NCBI RefSeq assembly: GCF_004138105.1
Contig: NZ_RXHQ01000003.1
Location: 62,001 to 126,000 of the forward strand
DNA length: 64,000 bases
Origin: Xylanivirga thermophila
Lineage (GTDB): Bacteria; Bacillota; Clostridia; Caldicoprobacterales; Xylanivirgaceae
Direction of reading: 5' to 3'
The position numbers were made by a program, and so were the translations under genes. Of this stretch, positions 54,456-63,913 are shown piece by piece. Every line of letters begins with the position of its first letter. Within the stretch, counting starts at the first letter, position 1. The notes below the pieces were generated by a model. The model did not search any database and had not been told where the DNA came from. It saw only the letters and a list, made by a program, of their open reading frames with translations.

Positions 54456-57065
54456 GTGATAAGGGCTTTAAACAACAAAAATAACAGATCTGGCGATTTT
54501 ATCAAAGGTTTAACTCAAGATGAAGCAAAAAAGCTTTTAGAGCAATATGGACCGAATGAGCTTATAAAAGGTGAAAAAACTTCAGCTGTTGCTTTATTCT
54601 TTAATCAGTTTAAGGATTTTATAGTTGCTGTACTATTAATTGCTACAGTCGTATCATTTATTTTAGGTGAAAAAGTTGATGCAATAGCAATATTTATAAT
54701 AATCATAATAAATGCTATTTTGGGATTTGTACAGGAATATCGTACAGAAAAGTCTTTAGAGGCTTTAAAAGAGATGTCAGCTCCCCATGCGAAAGTAGTT
54801 CGAGATGGAAAACAGATGGACATACCTGCTAGAGAATTAGTTCCGGGAGACATAGTGGTTTTAGAGGCGGGGGTAATAATACCGGCCGATGGTATGCTTA
54901 TTGAAGGAGTTAATGTACAAGCAGATGAATCTATATTGACAGGTGAATCTGTACCAGTAGATAAAATGGCGAATGTTAAGGGGAAAAGTGATCTGTATAT
55001 GGGTACTGTGTTGACCTCTGGAAGAGGATACGGGCTAATTACCAGTACGGGTATGCAGACGGAGATGGGACATATAGCAAATATGTTGGAAAGTGTGGAG
55101 AAAGAGATTACTCCATTACAGCAAAGATTGCAGAAGATTGGCAAACAATTGGTGATTATAAGCCTTATAATGTGTGGATTAATAGTGTTGGCTGGTATAT
55201 TGCATGGTGAGACAGTGCATAAAATGGTTTTATCAGGCATAAGTTTGGCAGTAGCTGCTATTCCAGAAGGATTGCCTGCAGTAGTAACAGTGTCGTTAGC
55301 TATAGGGGTACAACGCATGTTGAAACGAAATGCTTTAATAAGAAAATTGCCAGTTGTTGAAACCCTGGGCTGTACTGATATTATATGTTCTGACAAAACC
55401 GGAACCCTTACTGAAAATAAAATGACTGTTAAAAAGATATATATTGATGACAGTACTATAGATGTAACGGGGATAGGGCATGAAACTTCAGGAAGTTTTG
55501 TAGATAAAGATGGGCTGGATATTGAGATAAAAAGATATCCATCACTTAATATGTTGCTTAATGTAGGTGCTATATGTAATAACGCCAAATATGAAGATGG
55601 AATTGTTTCAGGTGATCCTACAGAAACAGCAATACTTATAGCATCGAAAAAGGGAAATATTTATGAAAGTGCTGTTGCTAAGTTCTTTAGAGTACATGAA
55701 TTTCCTTTTGATTCTAATAGAAAGCGCATGAGTGTAATATGCAGGGATAGAAAGGGAGGAATATATCTATTTGTGAAAGGTGCTCCCGATAAAATAATTG
55801 ATTTATGTAAGCAACGAATGCATAAAGGGAGTGAGAAAAACCTTACCTATATGGATAAAAAACGCATCATGCATGTAAATGAAATGATGGCTAATGATGC
55901 CCTTAGGGTGCTAGCTTTTGCGTACAAAAGGTTGGATATAATTCCAAAAAGACCTAACCCAGATATGTTGGAAAAAGATTTAGTATTTTTAGGATTGGAA
56001 GGTATGATAGACCCTCCTAGACCTGAAGCAATAGAGGCTATAAAGGATTGCTATAAAGCTGGTATCCGCCCTGTTATGATTACTGGGGATCATAAGATCA
56101 CTGCAATGGCAGTGGCAAGGGAATTAAATTTTCAGATGCAAAATCAAGGAGTGCTTACCGGAGACGATATTGAAGCTATGGACGATGATAAGCTAATGGA
56201 AAAGATAGAAGAAGTATCAGTATTTGCAAGGGTAAAACCAAAGCATAAGCTTAGAATTGTACAGGCATTTAAAAGAAAAGGACATATAGTAGCGATGACT
56301 GGAGATGGGGTAAATGATGCCCCTGCTTTAAAGGAAGCCAATATAGGCATTGCTATGGGTAAAATGGGTACTGATGTTGCTAAGGAAGCATCTTCAATGA
56401 TATTGCTAGATGATAATTTTGCTACCATTGTAGCAGCTGTAAAAGAAGGTAGAATAATATATGACAACATACGAAAATTTATACGATATCTACTGGCTTG
56501 TAATTTGGGAGAGATGATTCTTATGGGAATAGCTGCATTTTTTGCAATGCCTATTCCCCTTGTTCCAATACAGATATTATGGATAAATTTAGTTACTGAT
56601 GGATTACCTGCTTTAGCTTTAGGAGTTGATCCACCAGATGACGATATAATGAAACGTCTACCTAGGGAATCTCAGGAGAGTATATTCTCAAGGGGACTGG
56701 GGCTAGAGATATTGTTATCTGGCTTGTTGATAGGTATAAGTTGTCTTGCATGTTTTATGTTGAGTTTGAATCTTACCAGTGGAGATATAGAAAAAGCTCA
56801 GACTATGGCATTTGCTACTATTATAGTTGCTGAACTGTTATATGCTTTTGAAAGTAGATCAGAGTATAAAAATGCATATGAAGCGGGGTTTTTTGAGAAT
56901 AAGTATTTGGTCTTATCTACAATTATATCTTTTTTGCTTATGATAGTAGTTATATATAACCCATTTTTATCATCTATATTAAAGACTGAGCCATTAAATT
57001 GGGCAGACTGGTTTTTAGTCATGGGCTTTTCAATGGTGGGATTTGTTATAAATAGTGTTAGATAG
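54456..57065 (+). CDS. P-type Ca2+-transporting ATPase (type IIA)
   Basis: Exports or sequesters Ca2+ at the cost of ATP. Order: N-terminal cation ATPase domain, TM1-2, actuator domain with TGES, TM3-4 with PEGLPA, phosphorylation site D313 in DKTGTLT, nucleotide domain (FDSNRKRMS, KGAPD), hinge TGDGVNDAPAL, then six C-terminal segments. Ca2+ ligands known from SERCA are kept: Glu of PEGLP, Asn and Glu of NLGEM, Asn, Thr and Asp of NLVTDG. 869 residues; GTG start after AGGAGGAG. It sits between rnc and smc, which are usually close neighbours. Confidence 0.92.
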   Translation: MIRALNNKNNRSGDFIKGLTQDEAKKLLEQYGPNELIKGEKTSAVALFFNQFKDFIVAVLLIATVVSFILGEKVDAIAIFIIIIINAILGFVQEYRTEKSLEALKEMSAPHAKVVRDGKQMDIPARELVPGDIVVLEAGVIIPADGMLIEGVNVQADESILTGESVPVDKMANVKGKSDLYMGTVLTSGRGYGLITSTGMQTEMGHIANMLESVEKEITPLQQRLQKIGKQLVIISLIMCGLIVLAGILHGETVHKMVLSGISLAVAAIPEGLPAVVTVSLAIGVQRMLKRNALIRKLPVVETLGCTDIICSDKTGTLTENKMTVKKIYIDDSTIDVTGIGHETSGSFVDKDGLDIEIKRYPSLNMLLNVGAICNNAKYEDGIVSGDPTETAILIASKKGNIYESAVAKFFRVHEFPFDSNRKRMSVICRDRKGGIYLFVKGAPDKIIDLCKQRMHKGSEKNLTYMDKKRIMHVNEMMANDALRVLAFAYKRLDIIPKRPNPDMLEKDLVFLGLEGMIDPPRPEAIEAIKDCYKAGIRPVMITGDHKITAMAVARELNFQMQNQGVLTGDDIEAMDDDKLMEKIEEVSVFARVKPKHKLRIVQAFKRKGHIVAMTGDGVNDAPALKEANIGIAMGKMGTDVAKEASSMILLDDNFATIVAAVKEGRIIYDNIRKFIRYLLACNLGEMILMGIAAFFAMPIPLVPIQILWINLVTDGLPALALGVDPPDDDIMKRLPRESQESIFSRGLGLEILLSGLLIGISCLACFMLSLNLTSGDIEKAQTMAFATIIVAELLYAFESRSEYKNAYEAGFFENKYLVLSTIISFLLMIVVIYNPFLSSILKTEPLNWADWFLVMGFSMVGFVINSVR

Positions 57066-57075
57066 GAATAAAAAC

Positions 57076-57110
57076 GGGGCATTGTACAGAATTAACATGT
57101 GCAATGCCCC
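57076..57110 (+). terminator. hairpin after the P-ATPase gene
   Basis: GGGGCATTGTACA pairs with TGTGCAATGCCCC (one wobble); no T-run follows, so termination is uncertain. Confidence 0.4.
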
Positions 57111-57118
57111 TAAGCCTG

Positions 57119-57148
57119 TTGCAGAAATATGGCATTATATGATACATT
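57119..57148 (+). promoter_or_regulatory. possible promoter for smc-ftsY
   Basis: TTGCAG, 18-base spacer, TACATT; 47 bases before the smc start. Confidence 0.35.
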
Positions 57149-57194
57149 ATAGTAAAATGTTATTGCGTTTATATTGCAAAAGAGGTGAGACTAT

Positions 57195-60100
57195 TTGCTA
57201 TTAAAAAAATTAGAAATATATGGGTTTAAATCGTTTGCTGAGCGTGTTCATATAGAATTTGACAAAGGGATAACCGCCGTTGTAGGTCCCAATGGAAGTG
57301 GTAAAAGCAATATAGCAGATGCTATAAGATGGGTATTGGGAGAGCAGAGTGCAAAATCATTACGGGGTTCTAAAATGGAAGATATAATTTTCTCAGGTAC
57401 TCAGGTAAGAAAACCTCTAGGGTTTGCAGAAGTATCTTTAACTATGGATAATAGTTCTGGAAGTTTACCCATTGATTTTTCTGAGGTTACTATCACACGT
57501 CGTATATTTAGATCGGGGGATAGTGAATACTATATAAACAAATCGGCTTGTAGATTAAAGGATATATTGGAACTTTTTATGGATACGGGAGTAGGTAAAG
57601 AAGGTTATTCTATCATAGGTCAGGGTAGGATAGATGAAATTCTTGCTAATAATTCTGAGGATAGAAGATTTATATTTGAAGAAGCGGCGGGTATTGTAAA
57701 GTACAAAACGCGGAAAGAAGAAGCCGAACGCAAGCTAGCAAAAACGCACGATAACTTGATAAGGGTGCAGGATATATTATATGAATTAGAACAGCAGATC
57801 GAGCCATTAAAGGAACAAAGCGATAAGGCAAAAAAATATCTAGATTTAAAAGAACGTCTTAAGGTTATGGAGATAAATCAATTTATACGCAAATATGATA
57901 GATATAGTCAAAAAATAGAAGATATAAAAAAAGAGATAGCAATATTAGATGACAATATTACTATGTATCAAAAGGATGCAAAGGAACAGCAGGTAAGAAA
58001 AGAAAATCTGGATATGCAATTATCCCAAGTTATACAAGATATGGATGAGATGCGCGATGAAAGACATATGCTTGTAGAGCAGATTGAAAAATTAAATGGA
58101 GAGATAGGTATATTAAATGAAAAAATGGCGCATTTATTCAGAGATAATGAAAGACTAGATCGGGAATTTGATAATGTGAAATCGGAAATAGAGACAAGGA
58201 TTTTAAGACGGAAAGAATTGACAAGTGAATTAGCAAATAAAACAGATGAACTCGTTAAACTTGAAGATGTATCAAATAAACTGAAAAATAGAATAGATGA
58301 ACTTGATATTCAGATAAAAGAGTATGAATCAAGGATCCATGGTACACAAATAGATATAACGGATATATTTGATAAATTAGCAAAAGCAAAGAATGATTTG
58401 ACTCGGTATGCGGCTGAAAAGAAGGGATTGAAGGAACATATACAAAAAATTCAACCGTCTTTAAAGGAAAAAGAACAGCTGTTTTCCAAACTTGAATACG
58501 AGCAGAATGATATGAAAAAAAATATCACCGATATAGAGGAAGAACTAAAACTAGTTACGTCAAAAATATATACTTTAGGCCAGACTATGTCCCAAACTAA
58601 AGTAAGACTAGATGATTTGGATAAAACTATACATAACATTGAACGTAGTGTGCAGACAAATGTCTCAAAATTGAATTTGCTTAAGGATATGGAGAAAGAT
58701 TATGAAGGGTTTAATAGGAGCGTAAAGCGTATACTGGAATCCTGTGATAAAGACAAATTGCTTATGGATAAGGTATGTGGAGTTGTAGCTCAACTTATAC
58801 ATGTACCAAAGGAATACGAACTGGCCATAGAAGTCGCTTTGGGTGGTAGTATGCAGAATGTTGTAACTAAGACTGAAGAGGATGCAAAATACATAATAGA
58901 TTTTTTGCGCAAGAATAAGTATGGAAGGGCTACATTTTTACCGATTTCTTCCATACGACCTAGAGGTTTGAGTAATGAAGAAAAAAATGTACTTAAAATG
59001 GATGGTTGTATAGGCATTGCTTCAGAACTTATAGACTATAATAGGAAGTATTCCAATATATTCTCTTACCTCCTTGGCAGAGTTGTTGTAGTTAAAAACA
59101 TGGATCAAGGTATATCTATAGCAAAAAGATTTAGATATTCTTTCCGTATTGTAACAATCGAAGGTGATACCCTAAATCCAGGTGGATCTATGACAGGCGG
59201 GAGTACGGGCAATCGAACGACAGGTATACTAGGTAGACAAAGGGAAATAGAAGAGCTAGAAAAGATAGTTTTACAGGAACGCTCGCAATTGGGTAAATAT
59301 GTGAATAATAAAAAAGAGACCCTAGTATTATACAACGATTGTGTTATGCAGTTGGATGAACTGCGTGGGCGGGAGCGGAATCTAGAAATTAGCAAGACTT
59401 CAGCTACTGAAAAATATGTTGCCATATCCAATCAACTTCTAGTGTTAGAAAAAGAGATCAATGTACAAAAACTTGAACTTAAGAATACAATAAATATATT
59501 ACAGGACAAGCAGTTAACAATAATGTTAGAGCAAGAAAAAATAGAAGAACTAGAGTCTCAAAATAGCAATATAAATAATACAATAGAGCATGACAAGAAA
59601 ATAATAGAGGGAATCTATGATGAACGAAAGAGTATCGATGCATGTTTTACAGACACAAAGATAAAATGGACAAAACTCAAAGAAGAGATAAATGCTGTAA
59701 AACAAAATATAAAGTATATAGATAAAGAGGTTGCATCATATCGTGAGAGTTTATTGGATAAGGAAAAGCAAAAGGCAGAAAATAAAAAGCTGTCTTATAA
59801 GCACGGCATAGAAATAGATAAAAACCAGGAAGGCATCAAGAGTATACAGGAGCGGATTTCCATATTGGATAAAGCCGTTCAGGATTATCGGCAGAAACGA
59901 CAGACTATGCAAGATAAAATAAAAAGTTTAGAAAAAAAATTAATGGATACCTTTCATATTACGGAACAGCTAGTTAATAAAAAACATGGTTTTGAAGTAC
60001 AGATGTCAAAAATGGAAGCAGAAATACAGAACCTTCAAAACAATGTTTGGGAAGCATATGAAATTTCGTATGCTAGTGCGCTACCTTTTATGGATGAATC

Positions 60101-60761
60101 ATTATCAATGGCACAAATAAATGAAAAAATACAATCGTTCAAAGAGAACATAGCAGATTTGGGTATTGTAAATGTAAATGCTATAGAGGATTATAAGGCA
60201 ATTAAGGAGAGATGCGATTTTTTAAGTACCCAAAAGCAAGATCTTGTATTGGCAAAGGAGGATTTGAACAAAGTTATAGACGAGATCACCCATACTATGG
60301 AGCAAAAATTTAGACAAGAATTTGCTATAATAAATGAATATTTTAATGAAGTGTTTATAAGTCTTTTTGGCGGTGGACAGGCCCAACTGTTATTAGATGA
60401 TAAAAATAACGTCCTTGGATGTGGTATAGATATAATAGCTCAACCACCAGGAAAGAAATTACAAAATATTTCACTTTTATCAGGTGGAGAAAAGGCTCTT
60501 ACTGCTATAGCAATATTGTTCGCCATATTAAAGCATAAACCTACTCCCTTTTGTGTGTTAGATGAAATAGATGCGGCTTTAGATGAGTCCAATATATATA
60601 ACTTTGGTAATTTCCTTAAACAGTTTTCTGAGAATACCCAATTTGTTATAATAACCCACAGAAGAGGAACAATGGAGTTTTGTGATGTTATGTATGGCGT
60701 AGCAATGGAGGAGAAGGGTATATCAAAGATGGTTTCTGTTAAATTAAATGACATTGAATAG
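57195..60761 (+). CDS. smc: chromosome segregation protein SMC
   Basis: Condensin ATPase that organises and segregates the chromosome with ScpA and ScpB. N-terminal Walker A GPNGSGKSN near 32-40, coiled coil about 170-500, hinge about 510-670 (VCGVVAQLIHVP to GGSMTGGS), returning coiled coil, then signature LSGGEKAL from 1095 and Walker B VLDEIDAALDE with D1123. 1188 residues, typical. TTG start 57195 after AGAGGTGAGA. ftsY follows by 18 bases. Confidence 0.97.
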   Translation: MLLKKLEIYGFKSFAERVHIEFDKGITAVVGPNGSGKSNIADAIRWVLGEQSAKSLRGSKMEDIIFSGTQVRKPLGFAEVSLTMDNSSGSLPIDFSEVTITRRIFRSGDSEYYINKSACRLKDILELFMDTGVGKEGYSIIGQGRIDEILANNSEDRRFIFEEAAGIVKYKTRKEEAERKLAKTHDNLIRVQDILYELEQQIEPLKEQSDKAKKYLDLKERLKVMEINQFIRKYDRYSQKIEDIKKEIAILDDNITMYQKDAKEQQVRKENLDMQLSQVIQDMDEMRDERHMLVEQIEKLNGEIGILNEKMAHLFRDNERLDREFDNVKSEIETRILRRKELTSELANKTDELVKLEDVSNKLKNRIDELDIQIKEYESRIHGTQIDITDIFDKLAKAKNDLTRYAAEKKGLKEHIQKIQPSLKEKEQLFSKLEYEQNDMKKNITDIEEELKLVTSKIYTLGQTMSQTKVRLDDLDKTIHNIERSVQTNVSKLNLLKDMEKDYEGFNRSVKRILESCDKDKLLMDKVCGVVAQLIHVPKEYELAIEVALGGSMQNVVTKTEEDAKYIIDFLRKNKYGRATFLPISSIRPRGLSNEEKNVLKMDGCIGIASELIDYNRKYSNIFSYLLGRVVVVKNMDQGISIAKRFRYSFRIVTIEGDTLNPGGSMTGGSTGNRTTGILGRQREIEELEKIVLQERSQLGKYVNNKKETLVLYNDCVMQLDELRGRERNLEISKTSATEKYVAISNQLLVLEKEINVQKLELKNTINILQDKQLTIMLEQEKIEELESQNSNINNTIEHDKKIIEGIYDERKSIDACFTDTKIKWTKLKEEINAVKQNIKYIDKEVASYRESLLDKEKQKAENKKLSYKHGIEIDKNQEGIKSIQERISILDKAVQDYRQKRQTMQDKIKSLEKKLMDTFHITEQLVNKKHGFEVQMSKMEAEIQNLQNNVWEAYEISYASALPFMDESLSMAQINEKIQSFKENIADLGIVNVNAIEDYKAIKERCDFLSTQKQDLVLAKEDLNKVIDEITHTMEQKFRQEFAIINEYFNEVFISLFGGGQAQLLLDDKNNVLGCGIDIIAQPPGKKLQNISLLSGGEKALTAIAILFAILKHKPTPFCVLDEIDAALDESNIYNFGNFLKQFSENTQFVIITHRRGTMEFCDVMYGVAMEEKGISKMVSVKLNDIE

Positions 60762-60779
60762 AAAATAGGAGGAATAGTA

Positions 60780-61694
60780 ATGGGATCTAAAGGATTTTTT
60801 TCAAAGTTGAAGGATGGTCTAGATAAAACCAGAAAAAATATTACAGAAAGAATCGATGATATTATAAATTATTACACGGAGATAGATGATGACTTTTTCG
60901 AGGAACTTGAGGAAGTTCTTATAACTGCTGATGTAGGTGTTGAAACTACTATGGAAATAATAGAATATATAAAGGCAAAGGTAAAAAAAGAAAAGATAGG
61001 AAATCCTGACAAGATACGTGGATTGCTTAAACAAAAAATAGAGGATATATTAAACAAAAATCAAGATGCATTTGATATTGAGTCTCCTTGTGTATTTTTA
61101 GTAGTAGGAGTAAATGGAGTAGGTAAGACTACTACTATAGGGAAATTAGCCAGCCGTTATAAAGCAGATGGTAAAAAGGTGCTTATTGCAGCAGGGGATA
61201 CTTTTAGAGCAGCAGCAGCAGAGCAATTGGAAATATGGGGTGAACGAGCTCAAGTACCAGTCGTTAGACATGATGAAGGCTCAGACCCTGGCGCAGTGGT
61301 ATTTGATGCAGTACAATCTTCAAAGAGCAGGAATGTAGACTTACTTATTTGCGATACTGCTGGTAGATTGCATAATAAGAAAAATTTGATGAACGAACTA
61401 GAGAAGATAAATAGAATATTGGATAGGGAATTTCCTGAAGCGCAAAAGGAAGTGCTATTGGTACTTGATGCTACTACAGGACAGAATGCCATATCTCAAG
61501 CCAAGATGTTCAAAGAAGTTGTAGGTATTAGCGGCATAATACTTACTAAATTGGATGGTACTGCAAAAGGAGGAGTTGTAGTTGCTATTAAATCCGAACT
61601 TGGAGTTCCAATTCGTTTTATCGGCGTGGGAGAGCAAGTAGAGGATTTACAGATATTCGATTCCCATTCATTTGTAGATGCACTATTTGAATAG
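60780..61694 (+). CDS. ftsY: signal recognition particle receptor FtsY
   Basis: Membrane-docking GTPase for SRP. NG domain only, with a short N-terminal helix instead of the long acidic A domain of E. coli. Seen: GVNGVGKTTTIGKLA, DTAGRLHNKKNLM, TKLDGTAKGG and GVGEQVEDLQIFD. 304 residues. Confidence 0.97.
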   Translation: MGSKGFFSKLKDGLDKTRKNITERIDDIINYYTEIDDDFFEELEEVLITADVGVETTMEIIEYIKAKVKKEKIGNPDKIRGLLKQKIEDILNKNQDAFDIESPCVFLVVGVNGVGKTTTIGKLASRYKADGKKVLIAAGDTFRAAAAEQLEIWGERAQVPVVRHDEGSDPGAVVFDAVQSSKSRNVDLLICDTAGRLHNKKNLMNELEKINRILDREFPEAQKEVLLVLDATTGQNAISQAKMFKEVVGISGIILTKLDGTAKGGVVVAIKSELGVPIRFIGVGEQVEDLQIFDSHSFVDALFE

Positions 61695-61766
61695 GCTAGG
61701 CTAAAATAGAAAATCTGCAATTCGTAATATTTATTTTAGAATTACGAATCAAAGTAAAAATATAGC

Positions 61767-61795
61767 TTGACAATGAGAAAAAATTAGCTTATATT
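61767..61795 (+). promoter_or_regulatory. sigma-A-type promoter for ylxM-ffh
   Basis: TTGACA (61767-61772), 17-base spacer, TATATT (61790-61795): consensus -35, one mismatch in the -10. It separates ftsY from the SRP operon. Confidence 0.75.
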
Positions 61796-61844
61796 AGTAT
61801 ATGTTATGTGTAAAGTATAAACACTTTACAGTGAGGGATGAAAG

Positions 61845-62219
61845 ATGAATAAAATTGCAAAAATATCAATATTACTCGATATGTATGGTAATCTACTTAC
61901 AGAAAAACAGCAAGATGTTATGGATCTTTATTATAACTATGATTTGTCGTTGGGAGAGATTGCAGAAAATAGACATATAAGTCGTCAAGGTGTTAGAGAT
62001 CTTATAAAAAGGGGAGAAGATACTCTTTTGGATGCCGAGGACAAACTGGGTTTTTTTGATAAATGGTATAACCTAAGTAATGACTTGGATGTATTGGTAT
62101 CAAAATTCGAACGTATATATATGAAATGTACAGAAAGTGACATAGACTGTTATAACAACATACAGGAAGATATTCTTGATATTAAACGACAGCTTACAAA
62201 GATTATTAATACCATATAA
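61845..62219 (+). CDS. ylxM: YlxM-family helix-turn-helix protein (SRP-associated)
   Basis: 124 residues. N-terminal sigma-70-region-4-like helix-turn-helix (LLTEKQQDVMDLYYNYDLSLGEIA, ISRQGVRDLIKRGE, read in parts), C-terminal charged helix. Almost always upstream of ffh in Firmicutes; in Streptococcus it modulates SRP GTPase activity. 18 bases before ffh. Confidence 0.93.
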   Translation: MNKIAKISILLDMYGNLLTEKQQDVMDLYYNYDLSLGEIAENRHISRQGVRDLIKRGEDTLLDAEDKLGFFDKWYNLSNDLDVLVSKFERIYMKCTESDIDCYNNIQEDILDIKRQLTKIINTI

Positions 62220-62237
62220 GCATAGGGGGGAAGGATA

Positions 62238-63572
62238 ATGGCATTTGAAGGTTTGGCAGAAAAGATGCAATCTGCCATGAAAAAATTGACTAGCAAAGGA
62301 AAGTTAACGGAAAAAGATGTAAAAGGAGCCATGAGAGAGGTGAAATTAGCCCTCTTGGAGGCAGATGTTAACTTTATGGTAGTTAAGGATTTTATAAAAA
62401 AAGTCAGTGATCGTGCAGTAGGTGCAGAAATAATGGAAAGCCTGACCCCTGGTCAGCAGGTAATAAAAATCGTGAATGATGAATTGACTCAGCTTATGGG
62501 TGGTACACAAAGTCGTATTAATCTAGCTGATACTCCCCCTACAATTATCATGATGACAGGTCTTCAAGGTGCTGGTAAGACTACAACTGCTGGAAAACTA
62601 GGTGGATATTTTAAAAAGCAGGGTAAAAAACCCCTTTTAGTAGCCTGCGACATATACAGACCAGCTGCTATAAAACAGTTACAGGTAGTGGGTCAAAAAC
62701 TAGATATACCTGTATTTGATATGGGACAGCAAGAGCCTGTGAGTATAGCAAAAGCAGCATTAGAACATGCAAGTAATGAAGGATATGATCTAGTAATTAT
62801 CGATACTGCTGGTCGTCTTCATGTAGATGAAGACATGATGAACGAGCTTTGCAATATAAAATCAGAAGTAAAACCCCATGAAATATTGTTAGTGGTAGAT
62901 TCTATGACAGGCCAGGATGCAGTAAATGTAGCGGATGCTTTCAATCAGAAGTTAGGTATAGATGGTATCGTGCTTACAAAGTTGGATGGTGACACCCGTG
63001 GTGGTGCTGCCCTATCGGTAAAAGCAGTTACTGGCAAGCCGATAAAGTTCGTAGGTATGGGAGAAAAACTGGATGATTTGGAGCCGTTTCATCCTGACAG
63101 AATGGCATCAAGAATTTTGGGAATGGGTGATGTCTTAAGCCTTATTGAAAAGGCCCAGGCAAGTATAGATGCCAAAAAAGCTGAAGAACTTGAGAAGAAA
63201 CTTCGAACTCAGCAATTTACCCTGGATGATTTTTTGGATCAATTGCAGCAAATAAAGAATATGGGGCCATTAAGTGACATAGTTGGTATGATACCGGGAG
63301 TCAACACCAAGAAGTTGGCGGGAGTAGATTTAGATGGCAATCAATTATTACAGGCGGAAGCCATAATACAATCTATGACAAAAAAAGAGCGTGAAAATCC
63401 CTCTATAATAAATGCCAGTAGGCGAAAACGTATAGCCCGGGGAAGCGGGACAAATATACAAGATGTAAACAAATTGCTTAGATCTTTTGAAGAATTTAGA
63501 AAAATGATGAAGCAATTTAACAACATTGAGAAAGCTGCTAAAAAGGGTAAATTTAAATTTCCATTTATGTAA
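62238..63572 (+). CDS. ffh: signal recognition particle protein Ffh
   Basis: SRP54 GTPase that binds signal sequences and 4.5S/6S-like SRP RNA. N domain (1-90), G domain with GLQGAGKTTTAGKLG near 110, DTAGRLHVDEDMM and TKLDGDTRGG, and a methionine-rich M domain from about 325 with the RNA-binding SRRKRIARGSG. 444 residues. Confidence 0.97.
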   Translation: MAFEGLAEKMQSAMKKLTSKGKLTEKDVKGAMREVKLALLEADVNFMVVKDFIKKVSDRAVGAEIMESLTPGQQVIKIVNDELTQLMGGTQSRINLADTPPTIIMMTGLQGAGKTTTAGKLGGYFKKQGKKPLLVACDIYRPAAIKQLQVVGQKLDIPVFDMGQQEPVSIAKAALEHASNEGYDLVIIDTAGRLHVDEDMMNELCNIKSEVKPHEILLVVDSMTGQDAVNVADAFNQKLGIDGIVLTKLDGDTRGGAALSVKAVTGKPIKFVGMGEKLDDLEPFHPDRMASRILGMGDVLSLIEKAQASIDAKKAEELEKKLRTQQFTLDDFLDQLQQIKNMGPLSDIVGMIPGVNTKKLAGVDLDGNQLLQAEAIIQSMTKKERENPSIINASRRKRIARGSGTNIQDVNKLLRSFEEFRKMMKQFNNIEKAAKKGKFKFPFM

Positions 63573-63635
63573 ACAGAGGACATAGCTTAGGCTTAATCCT
63601 TTGATATAAAAATTAATTGTTTGGAGGTGAAATAT

Positions 63636-63881
63636 ATGGCAGTTAAAATCCGTTTAAAAAGGATTGGTTCAAAGAAAAATCCGTTCTACCGTGTAGTAGT
63701 AGCTGATTCTAGATCGCCAAGGGATGGAAGGTTTATAGAGGAAATTGGATACTATAATCCTCTTACCACTCCTGTACTGATAAATATCGATGGTGAAAAA
63801 GCTAAAGCATGGATAGATAAAGGTGCCCAGCCTACTGATACGGTAAGGGCTCTTTTGAAGAAAAATGGTATTGTGGAATAA
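63636..63881 (+). CDS. rpsP: 30S ribosomal protein S16
   Basis: 81 residues starting [20 protein letters not shown], the S16 signature. ATG 63636 follows TTGGAGGTGA; the frame is open to 63621 but that precedes the ribosome site. Follows ffh as in B. subtilis. Confidence 0.97.
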   Translation: MAVKIRLKRIGSKKNPFYRVVVADSRSPRDGRFIEEIGYYNPLTTPVLINIDGEKAKAWIDKGAQPTDTVRALLKKNGIVE

Positions 63882-63913
63882 ATACTATGCTTTAATTATG
63901 GAGGTGCTTAACA

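Noticed and set aside
54605-55588. 327-codon reverse-strand open frame under the P-ATPase gene
   Set aside because: The forward gene has all P-type ATPase motifs over the same bases; the antisense translation has no recognisable domain.
61722-61750. ATTCGTAAT/ATTACGAAT inverted repeat after ftsY as a terminator
   Set aside because: AT-rich stem with no T-run on either side; recorded here only as a possible weak structure.
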